The notes under the pieces are model-generated. The model was not told the origin of the DNA, made no database searches, and saw only the letters and a list, made by a program, of their open reading frames with translations. From assembly GCA_020724025.1 (NCBI GenBank), contig DYHU01000030.1, forward strand, positions 12,156 through 20,889: 8,734 nt of DNA, read 5' to 3'. The stretch is from Syntrophorhabdus sp. (lineage in GTDB: Bacteria > Desulfobacterota > BSN033 > UBA1163). The position numbers were made by a program, and so were the translations under genes. Positions 1 through 4,920 of this stretch are shown piece by piece. Each line of letters begins with the position of its first letter. The first letter of the stretch is position 1.

Positions 1-15
1 CAGTCTTTTTAAGTA

Positions 16-516
16 TTAGAATTCGCCTGGATTCCCGTTTTCACGGGAATGACGACTTTTTACGAATTCTTCTCCCTTCTCTTTCTCCTCCGATGCGAGG
101 TCGAGGAAGATGGAGACCATCACTGCCATAACCGTAATCCCCACGCCCACCTCGATCCCGAATATCCCCATGGACCGCGCTCCCACAGGATCGACCGGCA
201 GGATCCGATGCAGTTTTCCATAGTCCAGGTATTTCCCACCCAGGAAGAGACAGACGAAGCCGATCCCCGCATAGAGGATGACACCCAGACTGCAGAGAAG
301 AAGGACGGCCTTCTGACTCAAGCGTTTCTTCATCTCTTTAATGTCGTGAGAGAGGCAGAGGAGGATGAAGCTCGCCCCCAGGATCACCCCTCCCTGGAAT
401 CCTCCTCCAGGACTGCTATGGCCGTGGGCAATGACATAGAGGCCATAGATCTGGATGAAAGGGATGAGGAGCCTGCAGACCGTCTGGATGATGACATCAT
501 GAAAATGTGAGATCAC
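16..516 (-). CDS. mnhB: Mrp-type Na+/H+ antiporter subunit B (MnhB)
   Basis: Integral membrane subunit of an Mrp/Mnh cation/proton antiporter complex. The family signature is plain at residues 31-43 (HGHSSPGGGFQGG), followed by hydrophobic helices at about 44-55, 70-92 and 117-140; the last contains GIEVGVGITVMAVMVS. The start is GTG at 516-514. It overlaps the stop of the upstream gene as GTGA and has an AGGAGG ribosome site eight bases before it; no other start lies between that site and the conserved region. The protein is 166 residues, somewhat longer than the roughly 140 usual for the family. The excess is the tail: residues 155-166 (RHSRENGNPGEF) are read straight through a dispersed palindromic repeat, so the original C-terminus was probably replaced or extended. 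It is the last gene of the operon inside the window; mnhC and mnhD would be expected past position 1 but cannot be seen. Confidence 0.93.
   Translation of the reverse strand: MISHFHDVIIQTVCRLLIPFIQIYGLYVIAHGHSSPGGGFQGGVILGASFILLCLSHDIKEMKKRLSQKAVLLLCSLGVILYAGIGFVCLFLGGKYLDYGKLHRILPVDPVGARSMGIFGIEVGVGITVMAVMVSIFLDLASEEKEKGEEFVKSRHSRENGNPGEF
27..53. repeat. Dispersed palindromic (REP-like) repeat inside the 3' end of mnhB
   Basis: Perfect 8-bp arms ATTCCCGT (31-38) and ACGGGAAT (43-50) enclose a 4-base loop. The flanks CTGG and GAC give the outer form CTGGATTCC...GGAATGAC. The same outer form, reversed, is seen at 5962-6013, so this is one family with two copies in the window. On the minus strand it encodes HSRENGNPG, the translation typically produced when this common repeat is read as protein. 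Confidence 0.8.
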
Positions 517-785
517 TTTCCAAACCTCCTGATCAAGAGGATGCAGGCGATTCCAGCGGTGAAGATGACCGTCGTCTCCCCAAGGGTATCGTATCCCCTG
601 TAATCCGCGAGGACAGAGGTGACCATGTTGGGGACCGACGTCTCTTCAGCCGTCTTCTCAATATATCGCGGAGAAACATGGAGACTGGCCGGAGATCGGG
701 GGTTACCCCAATCCGGCATATCCACTGTTCCATAGATGAGGAGTCCACCGGTCAGACAGACGGCGATCAGAGCAATCGTCTTCAA
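513..785 (-). CDS. MbhE-like subunit (MrpA C-terminal-type domain) of the antiporter complex
   Basis: Small membrane protein of 90 residues. It has one N-terminal helix (about 3-20), a conserved extramembrane stretch with HVSPRYIEKTAEETSVPNMV (36-55), the family hallmark DYRGYDTLGE (61-70), and a second helix (71-86). In classic MrpA this motif lies in the C-terminal region of the large subunit; in Mbh-type complexes it is a separate gene (MbhE). A longer open frame reaches 908, but its extra N-terminus is basic nonsense lying inside the upstream gene. The TTG at 785-783 is preferred because AGGAGG lies eight bases upstream and the codon overlaps the upstream stop (TTGA). It probably joins the helices of the MbhD-like and MnhB neighbours to form the antiporter's ion path, which is inference from the family. 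Confidence 0.88.
   Translation of the reverse strand: MKTIALIAVCLTGGLLIYGTVDMPDWGNPRSPASLHVSPRYIEKTAEETSVPNMVTSVLADYRGYDTLGETTVIFTAGIACILLIRRFGK
525..530 (-). promoter_or_regulatory. Ribosome binding site fixing the GTG start of mnhB
   Basis: The minus strand reads AGGAGG, then eight bases, then GTG at 516. It lies inside the end of the preceding gene, so the two genes are translationally linked. Confidence 0.75.
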
Positions 786-1027
786 TCTTTTGACCTCCTG
801 GTGGTTTTTAAGATGGCTACAATAAAGAAGATGGTGCTCACTCCTGCTCCGACAGAGGCTTCGGTGAAAGCGACATCCACGGCTCCCATCTCTGTCCAGA
901 GCAGGCACATAAAGAAACTGTAGGCGCCAAAGATGATGGCGGAACTGAGAAGATCCTTCACCATGATGGAGGCGATGGCGCAGATGAGGACAAAGGCGAG
1001 GAGGATGAGATCGAGCTGCCAGATCAT
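782..1027 (-). CDS. MbhD-like (DUF4040) antiporter subunit
   Basis: An 81-residue protein made almost entirely of membrane helices (about 5-23, 28-45 and 58-73). It carries the strongly conserved family string GAVDVAFTEASVGAGVST (48-65), the DUF4040 / MbhD signature also found in the C-terminal part of MrpA. The open frame extends to 1099, but the ATG at 1027 is chosen: the upstream part lacks family likeness and overlaps mnhG, while this ATG follows the mnhG stop by one base. Its own stop TGA overlaps the TTG start of the next gene. Having this module as a stand-alone gene next to an MbhE-like gene is the arrangement of Mbh/Mbx-type complexes and some bacterial and archaeal Mrp systems, not of Bacillus-type mrpA. 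Confidence 0.9.
   Translation of the reverse strand: MIWQLDLILLAFVLICAIASIMVKDLLSSAIIFGAYSFFMCLLWTEMGAVDVAFTEASVGAGVSTIFFIVAILKTTRRSKD
794..799 (-). promoter_or_regulatory. Ribosome binding site fixing the TTG start of the MbhE-like gene
   Basis: The minus strand reads AGGAGG, then eight bases, then TTG at 785. The site lies within the last codons of the MbhD-like gene (Arg-Arg codons AGG AGG). This is the main reason for preferring TTG over the long upstream extension. Confidence 0.75.
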
Positions 1028-1028
1028 C

Positions 1029-1358
1029 TCAGTTGCTTCCGACCTCCCCATCCCGGAAGGATTTCCCGTCCTTGGTCCATGGCGGGATCTTCGAATCAAA
1101 AGCGGCCCTTAACAGGGCATGGGTGGCAGTGGGACTGGTGAGAAAGACAAAGAGGGCAATGAAGAGGATCTTGACGCTGGTCAACGTCAATCCGGTATAA
1201 AGGGCCAGGCCCAGAAGGGAGAGGAGGGTGCCCAGGGTGTCGCTCTTTCCGGTGGCGTGCATCCGGGAGTAGAAATCCGGAAATCGCAGAAGACCGATGG
1301 TTCCGGTCAGGTAGAAGAACGTTCCGGCACAGATGAGAAGGATGGCGATGATCTCCAT
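1029..1358 (-). CDS. mnhG: Mrp-type Na+/H+ antiporter subunit G (MnhG)
   Basis: Membrane subunit of the Mrp antiporter. It is recognised by the highly conserved block GLLRFPDFYSRMHATGKSDT (22-41), right after the first transmembrane helix (3-20), and by SPTATHALLRAA (74-85). Further helices lie at about 43-57 and 61-74. The length of 109 residues is normal, and the polar C-terminus (SKIPPWTKDG...) is typical. The ATG at 1358 directly abuts the TAG stop of mnhF with no gap, so it is likely re-initiated by the same ribosomes; a purine-rich AGAGGAAGGGGG run lies upstream. Confidence 0.95.
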   Translation of the reverse strand: MEIIAILLICAGTFFYLTGTIGLLRFPDFYSRMHATGKSDTLGTLLSLLGLALYTGLTLTSVKILFIALFVFLTSPTATHALLRAAFDSKIPPWTKDGKSFRDGEVGSN

Positions 1359-1631
1359 CTACATCGCCCCCTTCCTCTGGAAATATTTTGCCGCCGCAAG
1401 CGTGACGATAAAATTGAGCAGGGCATAGACCAGTGAGATATCGACGAACATGTCGATCCTTTTATATATGAACCCGATGAGGACAAGGATCGTCAGAGTT
1501 TTAATTCCAATGACACTCGCCCCGACAAGGCGATTGAAGATTCCAGGCCCGTAAACAACGCGGTAGAGGCAGAGGAAAACGAAGAGTCCGAGAATGACAC
1601 TGATGATGAGAAAGAATTGTTCCAAGTTCAT
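1359..1631 (-). CDS. mnhF: Mrp-type Na+/H+ antiporter subunit F (MnhF)
   Basis: A 90-residue, three-helix membrane subunit (about 5-22, 38-56 and 61-83). Family residues include YRVVYGPGIFNRLVGAS (23-39) and the acidic helix segment IDMFVDISLVYALLNFIVTL (59-78). The ATG at 1631 overlaps the mnhE stop (ATGA). The only good ribosome site, AGGAGG at 1638-1633, leaves just one base before this ATG. It sits seven bases before an in-frame TTG at 1625, so the true start may be two codons downstream; the product would differ by two residues only. Confidence 0.94.
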   Translation of the reverse strand: MNLEQFFLIISVILGLFVFLCLYRVVYGPGIFNRLVGASVIGIKTLTILVLIGFIYKRIDMFVDISLVYALLNFIVTLAAAKYFQRKGAM

Positions 1632-2113
1632 TCCTCCTTGTAGATGCGGGCAACCCTTTCTTCCATTTCGCCTGTCAGCAGATCATCCGCCACCTTCTGA
1701 TCGACGGAATGGACATAGAAATGGTCCTTGTGGATGAGGACTGTAATCGTGCCCGGAGTCAGGGTGATGGAGTTGGCAAAGGTCGTTAAAGAGATATCCG
1801 ACTTCAATCTTACTTTGAATCGGATGATGTGAGGGTCGATCAATGAGAACATCCTGGGATGGAGGACCAGATAGGCCACATGGAGGTTGGCGAGGACAAT
1901 CTGATAAAGAAGCCAGAGCAGATATTTGAGAAAGCGGAGGATCTGAAAGAGATGGCTCTTCTTCACACTTTTTTGAGAAAAGAGGAGGTCGCCGGAGATC
2001 AGTGAGACCAGAGCGCAGGAAATGACCCCAAGGGAGAGATGGAAGAGGTCAAAATAGCCCGAGAGGAAGATCCAGAAGCCGAACAGGATGACAAAAGTTG
2101 CAAGAAAGACCAT
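1628..2113 (-). CDS. mnhE: Mrp-type Na+/H+ antiporter subunit E (MnhE)
   Basis: First gene of the operon. The 161-residue protein has a hydrophobic N-terminal half (helices about 2-20, 24-41 and 60-82) and a soluble C-terminal domain. The signature is TTFANSITLTPGTITVLI (110-127), universal in MnhE. The C-terminus (DQKVADDLLTGEMEERVARI) fits the family's ending. The start is the only ATG before the conserved region; its ribosome site is weak (CTGGAA). A strong promoter lies about 40 bases upstream. MnhE is needed for complex assembly and stability in characterised Mrp systems, which is general knowledge of the family and not visible here. Confidence 0.95.
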   Translation of the reverse strand: MVFLATFVILFGFWIFLSGYFDLFHLSLGVISCALVSLISGDLLFSQKSVKKSHLFQILRFLKYLLWLLYQIVLANLHVAYLVLHPRMFSLIDPHIIRFKVRLKSDISLTTFANSITLTPGTITVLIHKDHFYVHSVDQKVADDLLTGEMEERVARIYKEE

Positions 2114-2151
2114 TAAAGTTCCAGAGAAAGATTATGTTAAAAATTGCACAG

Positions 2152-2180
2152 ATATTATCCAAAATAAGACCATTAGTCAA
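2152..2180 (-). promoter_or_regulatory. Sigma70-type promoter for the mnhE-F-G operon
   Basis: On the minus strand, TTGACT (2180-2175) is followed by a 17-base spacer and TAATAT (2157-2152). The expected start of transcription is near 2145, giving a short leader of about 30 bases. This is the best promoter-like sequence in the window. Its -35 box touches the left 16-bp direct repeat of the inserted element. Confidence 0.6.
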
Positions 2181-2196
2181 CCCTTCCAATGAAGTC
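2181..2196. repeat. Left copy of an exact 16-bp direct repeat
   Basis: CCCTTCCAATGAAGTC, identical to 2456-2471. The two copies directly flank the TGT...ACA ends of the element between them, as a target-site duplication would. It is longer than most target duplications. Confidence 0.7.
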
Positions 2197-2455
2197 TGTC
2201 ATTTAAGAATTAAAACTGCACCGTTTTTTGTGGATTTAAAGTTTAAAAGCGCACACTTAATTTGTCTAAAATCGGCCATGGTAGGCTCATTAACAAAGAC
2301 ATGAGAATCAGATGATGAAAATCAATATTCTCCCTCTCCCGCTGGCGGGAGAGGGTTGGGGTGAGGGTGGTCTCCAGGTTATCCCCCCTCACCTTTCTCC
2401 TCTCCCCGAGGGGAGAGGAGGTGATAGGGTGTGCACTTTTAAATTTTAGCTAACA
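2197..2455. mobile_element. MITE-like remnant with terminal inverted repeats, no transposase
   Basis: The left end (2197-2221) and the reversed right end (2455-2431) match at 19 of 25 positions without gaps. Both begin TGT and share TTAAAA-N-TGCAC at positions 14-25. A second internal copy in the same orientation as the left end (TTAAAAGCGCACA) starts at 2243, 33 bases inward. Repeated terminal binding sites and TG...CA ends recall IS21-family insertion sequences; TGT ends with long target duplications also recall IS481. The 259-bp element has no room for a transposase and no convincing coding frame, so it would depend on a full-length relative elsewhere. Its interior carries a two-hairpin repeat (2332-2420). 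Family assignment is inference; the inverted ends and flanking direct repeat are seen directly. Confidence 0.6.
2332..2420. repeat. Two-hairpin dispersed repeat (CCCTCTCCC / GGGTGAGGG type)
   Basis: The first hairpin has perfect 11-bp arms, 2332-2342 with 2345-2355 (CCCTCTCCCGC, 2-base loop). The second also has perfect 11-bp arms, 2397-2407 with 2410-2420 (CTCCTCTCCCC, 2-base loop). Between them GGTGAGGG and CCCTCACC can also pair, so the whole can fold as a cruciform. From memory this is a very widespread bacterial intergenic repeat. There is no T-run after either stem, so it is not called a terminator. Confidence 0.7.
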
Positions 2456-2471
2456 CCCTTCCAATGAAGTC
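2456..2471. repeat. Right copy of the 16-bp direct repeat
   Basis: Identical to 2181-2196. It abuts the right end (…TAACA) of the MITE-like element. Confidence 0.7.
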
Positions 2472-2640
2472 CCCCAGAGCGGTTTCGCCGAGTCGGATTT
2501 TGGCGGATTCTTTGGCCACTGATAAAAAGTGGGGGGTGGCGGAAAACATCAAGTTGACAGGAGAGAGATTTTTAAGTAAAGTTCATCCTGACATCAAATC
2601 AGTTGTCATCGGTATCCATGAAGATTCGCGTCAGGATTAA
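2464..2640 (+). other. Short open frame overlapping the ktrB start; possible leader peptide or gene remnant
   Basis: A 58-codon frame from ATG 2464 to TAA 2640. It reads as a fairly natural protein (for example SRILADSLATDKKWGV and HPDIKSVVIGIHEDSRQD) and ends 20 bases inside ktrB in another frame. No ribosome site precedes the ATG, and the ATG lies within the right 16-bp repeat. It could be a degraded gene end, a leader coupled to ktrB, or chance. I recognise no family. Confidence 0.2.
2554..2582 (+). promoter_or_regulatory. Candidate sigma70-type promoter for ktrB
   Basis: A perfect TTGACA (2554-2559), a 17-base spacer, then TAAAGT (2577-2582; four of six consensus bases). It lies about 35 bases before the ktrB ATG. 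The -35 is strong and the -10 is weak. Confidence 0.4.
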
Positions 2641-3991
2641 AAACTTCTTTTCCCATCACCTTTCGCCTTCGAGAATTTTTGTTCTCAGTTTTACTGCGGT
2701 CATTCTATCCGGCGCAATTCTCCTGTGGTTTCCTTTTTCAGCCGCCAAAGGACAGCTTCGTTTTGTGGACGCTCTCTTTTCATCCACTTCGGCAGTTTGT
2801 GTAACCGGTTTGGTCGTGATTGATATTGGAAAAGATCTGAGCGTATTGGGACAGGTGATCACCATCTTCCTTTTTCAGATCGGAGGGCTGGGCATCATCA
2901 CCTTTTCTACGGTCTTCTTCATCCTGATGGGGCGGGGGATCTCCTTTAAAGGGAGGGAGATTGTTCAATCGACCTTCCTCCATACCCCGACAAGAAATTT
3001 TTTCACGATTTTAAAGTCGGTTCTCTTATTCACCTTCTTTTTTGAAGCGCTGGGAACCCTCCTTTTACTTATTCGATTTTCTCGGGATTTTTCTCTTGGA
3101 GAAGCCTTTTTTCAAGCCATCTATCACTCCATTTCTGCATTCAATAATTGCGGATACTCTCTCTTTTCAGATAGTCTGGTGCGTTATCAAGGGGATTGGG
3201 TTGTCAATCTAACCGTGATGGGATTGCTCGTGATTGGAGGAATAGGTTTCATCGTCCAGTACGAAGTCTCTTCCAAGCTGAAGGGATTCCAGAAAAAACT
3301 ATCCGTTCACAGTAAAATTGTTCTGATCACCACAACCATCCTCATTCTCTCTGGCGCCCTATTGTTTTATCTCTTTGAACGGAATCATATCATCAAAGAT
3401 GTTCCACTCCAGAATAAAATATTGGCTTCGTTCTTCCAGTCCATCACCCCCCGGACCTGCGGATTTAATACCGTTGATATCGGACTTCTGACCAATGCCA
3501 CCCTCCTTCTGTTGATTGTTCTGATGTTCATCGGAGCCTCTCCGGGTTCAACAGGCGGGGGGATTAAAACGACCAGCACCGCACTCCTCTTCCTGATGAT
3601 CTGGAATCGAATGAAAGGAAACGAAGAGGTAAGCCTCTTTAACCGGACGATCCCGAGGGAGATCATCAGCCGTACTATCTCTATTATCTTTGCATCGGCC
3701 TTTTCCGTCTCGATCATCACATCGATTCTTCTGATCACAGGAGGAGGGAATCTCCCACCTCTGGAAAGCCGGCACTTCTTTGTTGAATATCTTTTTGAAA
3801 CGGTCTCAGCATATGGAACAGTGGGCTTATCCATGGGGATTACGCCAAATCTGAGTGATGTACAGAAACTGGCCGTCATTGTGATGATGTTCGCCGGAAG
3901 GGTGGGTCCTCTGACCCTCGCCTTCTCACTCTCGAGAAGAACCGGAAGAAAGGGTTTGACCTATGCGGAAGAGGGAGTCATGGTGGGATAA
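2618..3991 (+). CDS. ktrB: Potassium uptake transporter, membrane subunit (KtrB/TrkH family)
   Basis: K+-translocating subunit with the four-fold channel-like repeat of the SKT superfamily. All four filter loops are visible with their key glycine: TSAVCVTG (57-64), SAFNNCGY (173-180), ITPRTCGFN (276-284) and SAYGTVGLS (397-405). Other family blocks are FQIGGLGIITFST (86-98), GASPGSTGGGIKTT (306-319; the flexible gating region in this family) and GRVGPLTLAF (427-436). The length of 457 residues fits KtrB better than the longer TrkH, and the partner is a single-RCK protein. The ATG at 2618 is chosen; a TTG at 2603 would add five residues, and neither has a clear ribosome site. KtrB-type transporters in other species are often Na+-dependent, which fits the divergent Na+/H+ antiporter operon. 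Confidence 0.95.
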   Translation: MKIRVRIKNFFSHHLSPSRIFVLSFTAVILSGAILLWFPFSAAKGQLRFVDALFSSTSAVCVTGLVVIDIGKDLSVLGQVITIFLFQIGGLGIITFSTVFFILMGRGISFKGREIVQSTFLHTPTRNFFTILKSVLLFTFFFEALGTLLLLIRFSRDFSLGEAFFQAIYHSISAFNNCGYSLFSDSLVRYQGDWVVNLTVMGLLVIGGIGFIVQYEVSSKLKGFQKKLSVHSKIVLITTTILILSGALLFYLFERNHIIKDVPLQNKILASFFQSITPRTCGFNTVDIGLLTNATLLLLIVLMFIGASPGSTGGGIKTTSTALLFLMIWNRMKGNEEVSLFNRTIPREIISRTISIIFASAFSVSIITSILLITGGGNLPPLESRHFFVEYLFETVSAYGTVGLSMGITPNLSDVQKLAVIVMMFAGRVGPLTLAFSLSRRTGRKGLTYAEEGVMVG

Positions 3992-4009
3992 ATCAATTGC
4001 GGATTTCGG

Positions 4010-4053
4010 CCTCCGGCTCAGGCTCCGCCCCAGAAGGGCTTCTGCCCCGGAGG
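4010..4053. repeat. GC-rich hairpin in the ktrB-ktrA spacer
   Basis: CCTCCGG (4010-4016) pairs with CCGGAGG (4047-4053), and a nested CAGAAG-GG-CTTCTG (4031-4044) forms the tip. The surrounding DNA repeats GGCTC/GGCTCC and is bracketed by related AT-rich words (TTGCGGATTTCGG near 3996 and ATTCGGATTGCGG near 4078), suggesting a small inserted repeat. It lacks a T-run, so termination is not claimed, though a stem here could reduce read-through from ktrB into ktrA. Confidence 0.5.
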
Positions 4054-4132
4054 GAGAGCCCTCTGGCTCGGAAAGAATTCGGATTGCGGAATAAGGAAAA
4101 AAACGAGAGTACAATGAGGAGGAAATTTGATT

Positions 4133-4167
4133 TGGAAGGTGGAGTGTGGAAAGTGGAAGGTGGAAGG
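4133..4167 (+). repeat. Five tandem heptamers (TGGARRG-type)
   Basis: The units are TGGAAGG, TGGAGTG, TGGAAAG, TGGAAGG and TGGAAGG, in perfect 7-base register. They are followed at 4172-4198 by an AT-rich stretch with repeated ATCAGT/CAGTTAT words. This is a short tandem repeat likely to vary in copy number. It lies 80-115 bases before the ktrA start. No gene is supported in 3992-4248. Confidence 0.65.
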
Positions 4168-4248
4168 TCAAGTAATCAGTGACCAGTTATCAGTTATAAG
4201 AAATCTAAGCCTTACTACAGAAATCAAATAAAAAAATAAGGAGATCAG

Positions 4249-4896
4249 ATGAAAAGGGTCGTCGTCATTGGATTGGGGATTTTTGGTTTTAATATTGTAA
4301 AAGACCTCTATGAGAATGGGGTTGAGGTCATTGCCATCGATAAGAACAAAGATATTATTCAGAAAATCAGAGACTATTCCACGAAAGCGGTCATTGCCGA
4401 TGGCACGGATAAAGAGGTGATAGAATCCATTGGCCTTGCAGAGGATGATGTTGTCATCGTCTCTTTTGGCGAGGACCTGGCTGCCAGCACCCTGATTACC
4501 CTCCATCTCAAAGAGATGAAGGTTAAACATATCATTGTAAAGGCTCCCAATGAGGATCATAAACATGTCCTGGAAAAGGTGGGGGCTACGGAGGTGATCA
4601 TCCCTGAAAGGGAAATGGCAGACAAAGTAGCCAAAAGCCTTATCTCCCCGAATGTCCTCGATTATATTCCCCTTTCGGAGGATTATACGATCAGCGAATT
4701 GGTTCCTCCCTCCAGTTTTATGGGAAAGGCGATCGGAGAACTCCATCTGAGGAGCAAGTACCACATCGAGGTGATTGCCGTAAGGGAGGTGCTTCCTGAG
4801 CGGATCCGGATGGTTCCTCGGGCCGATTTTGTGATCAAGGACACCGATATCCTGGTGGTGATCGGAAGGGAGAAAGATATCCAGAAGATCAAATAG
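4249..4896 (+). CDS. ktrA: Potassium uptake regulatory subunit (KtrA/TrkA, RCK domain)
   Basis: Cytoplasmic nucleotide-binding regulator that gates the KtrB membrane subunit. Its 215 residues hold one RCK_N Rossmann domain, about 1-120, with the dinucleotide motif VVVIGLGIFG (4-13) and acidic D31 ending the second strand (VIAIDKN). The next strands are also visible (AVIADGTD 47-54, VVIVSFGED 68-76, HIIVKAPN 94-101, VIIPEREMA 116-124). An RCK_C domain, about 135-215, ends in DTDILVVIGREKDI. The single RCK pair is KtrA-sized, unlike the double-length E. coli TrkA. The start is supported by AAGGAG (4238-4243) five bases upstream. It probably shares control with ktrB despite a 257-bp repeat-rich gap. 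NAD(H) or ATP/ADP binding is family knowledge. Confidence 0.95.
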   Translation: MKRVVVIGLGIFGFNIVKDLYENGVEVIAIDKNKDIIQKIRDYSTKAVIADGTDKEVIESIGLAEDDVVIVSFGEDLAASTLITLHLKEMKVKHIIVKAPNEDHKHVLEKVGATEVIIPEREMADKVAKSLISPNVLDYIPLSEDYTISELVPPSSFMGKAIGELHLRSKYHIEVIAVREVLPERIRMVPRADFVIKDTDILVVIGREKDIQKIK

Positions 4897-4920
4897 GGGG
4901 AGAGAGACCGATTCACCCCA

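Noticed and set aside
49..510. 153-codon open frame on the plus strand
   Set aside because: Antisense to mnhB; its product is charged, low in structure and without family likeness, while the minus strand gives a clear MnhB.
786..908. N-terminal extension of the MbhE-like gene up to 908
   Set aside because: It lies inside the MbhD-like gene in another frame, is rich in Arg/His/Ser, and a good AGGAGG-TTG start exists downstream at 785.
1028..1099. N-terminal extension of the MbhD-like gene up to 1099
   Set aside because: The extra 24 residues overlap mnhG and do not resemble the family, which begins at the helix starting MIWQLD.
2137..2150. Fourth TTAAAA..TGCACA word, near the mnhE transcription start
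   Set aside because: It resembles the element's end motif but lies outside the direct repeats and has an extra A; in AT-rich DNA this could be chance, so it was not counted as an operator or element end.
2098..2304. 68-codon plus-strand frame in the divergent control region
   Set aside because: It runs across the mnhE promoter, the direct repeat and the end of the MITE-like element; no ribosome site and no family likeness.
2332..2420. CRISPR or terminator reading of the paired hairpins
   Set aside because: The two hairpins differ in sequence, there is no repeat-spacer periodicity, and no T-run follows; a dispersed repeat explains them.
3385..3879. 164-codon minus-strand frame inside ktrB
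   Set aside because: Antisense to the conserved third and fourth filter repeats of ktrB.
3997..4182. 61-codon plus-strand frame between ktrB and ktrA
   Set aside because: It is built from the GC-rich hairpin and the tandem heptamers; the composition is repeat-derived and there is no ribosome site.
4168..4764. 198-codon minus-strand frame
   Set aside because: Antisense to ktrA, which has an unmistakable RCK fold; the minus-strand product has no recognisable domain.
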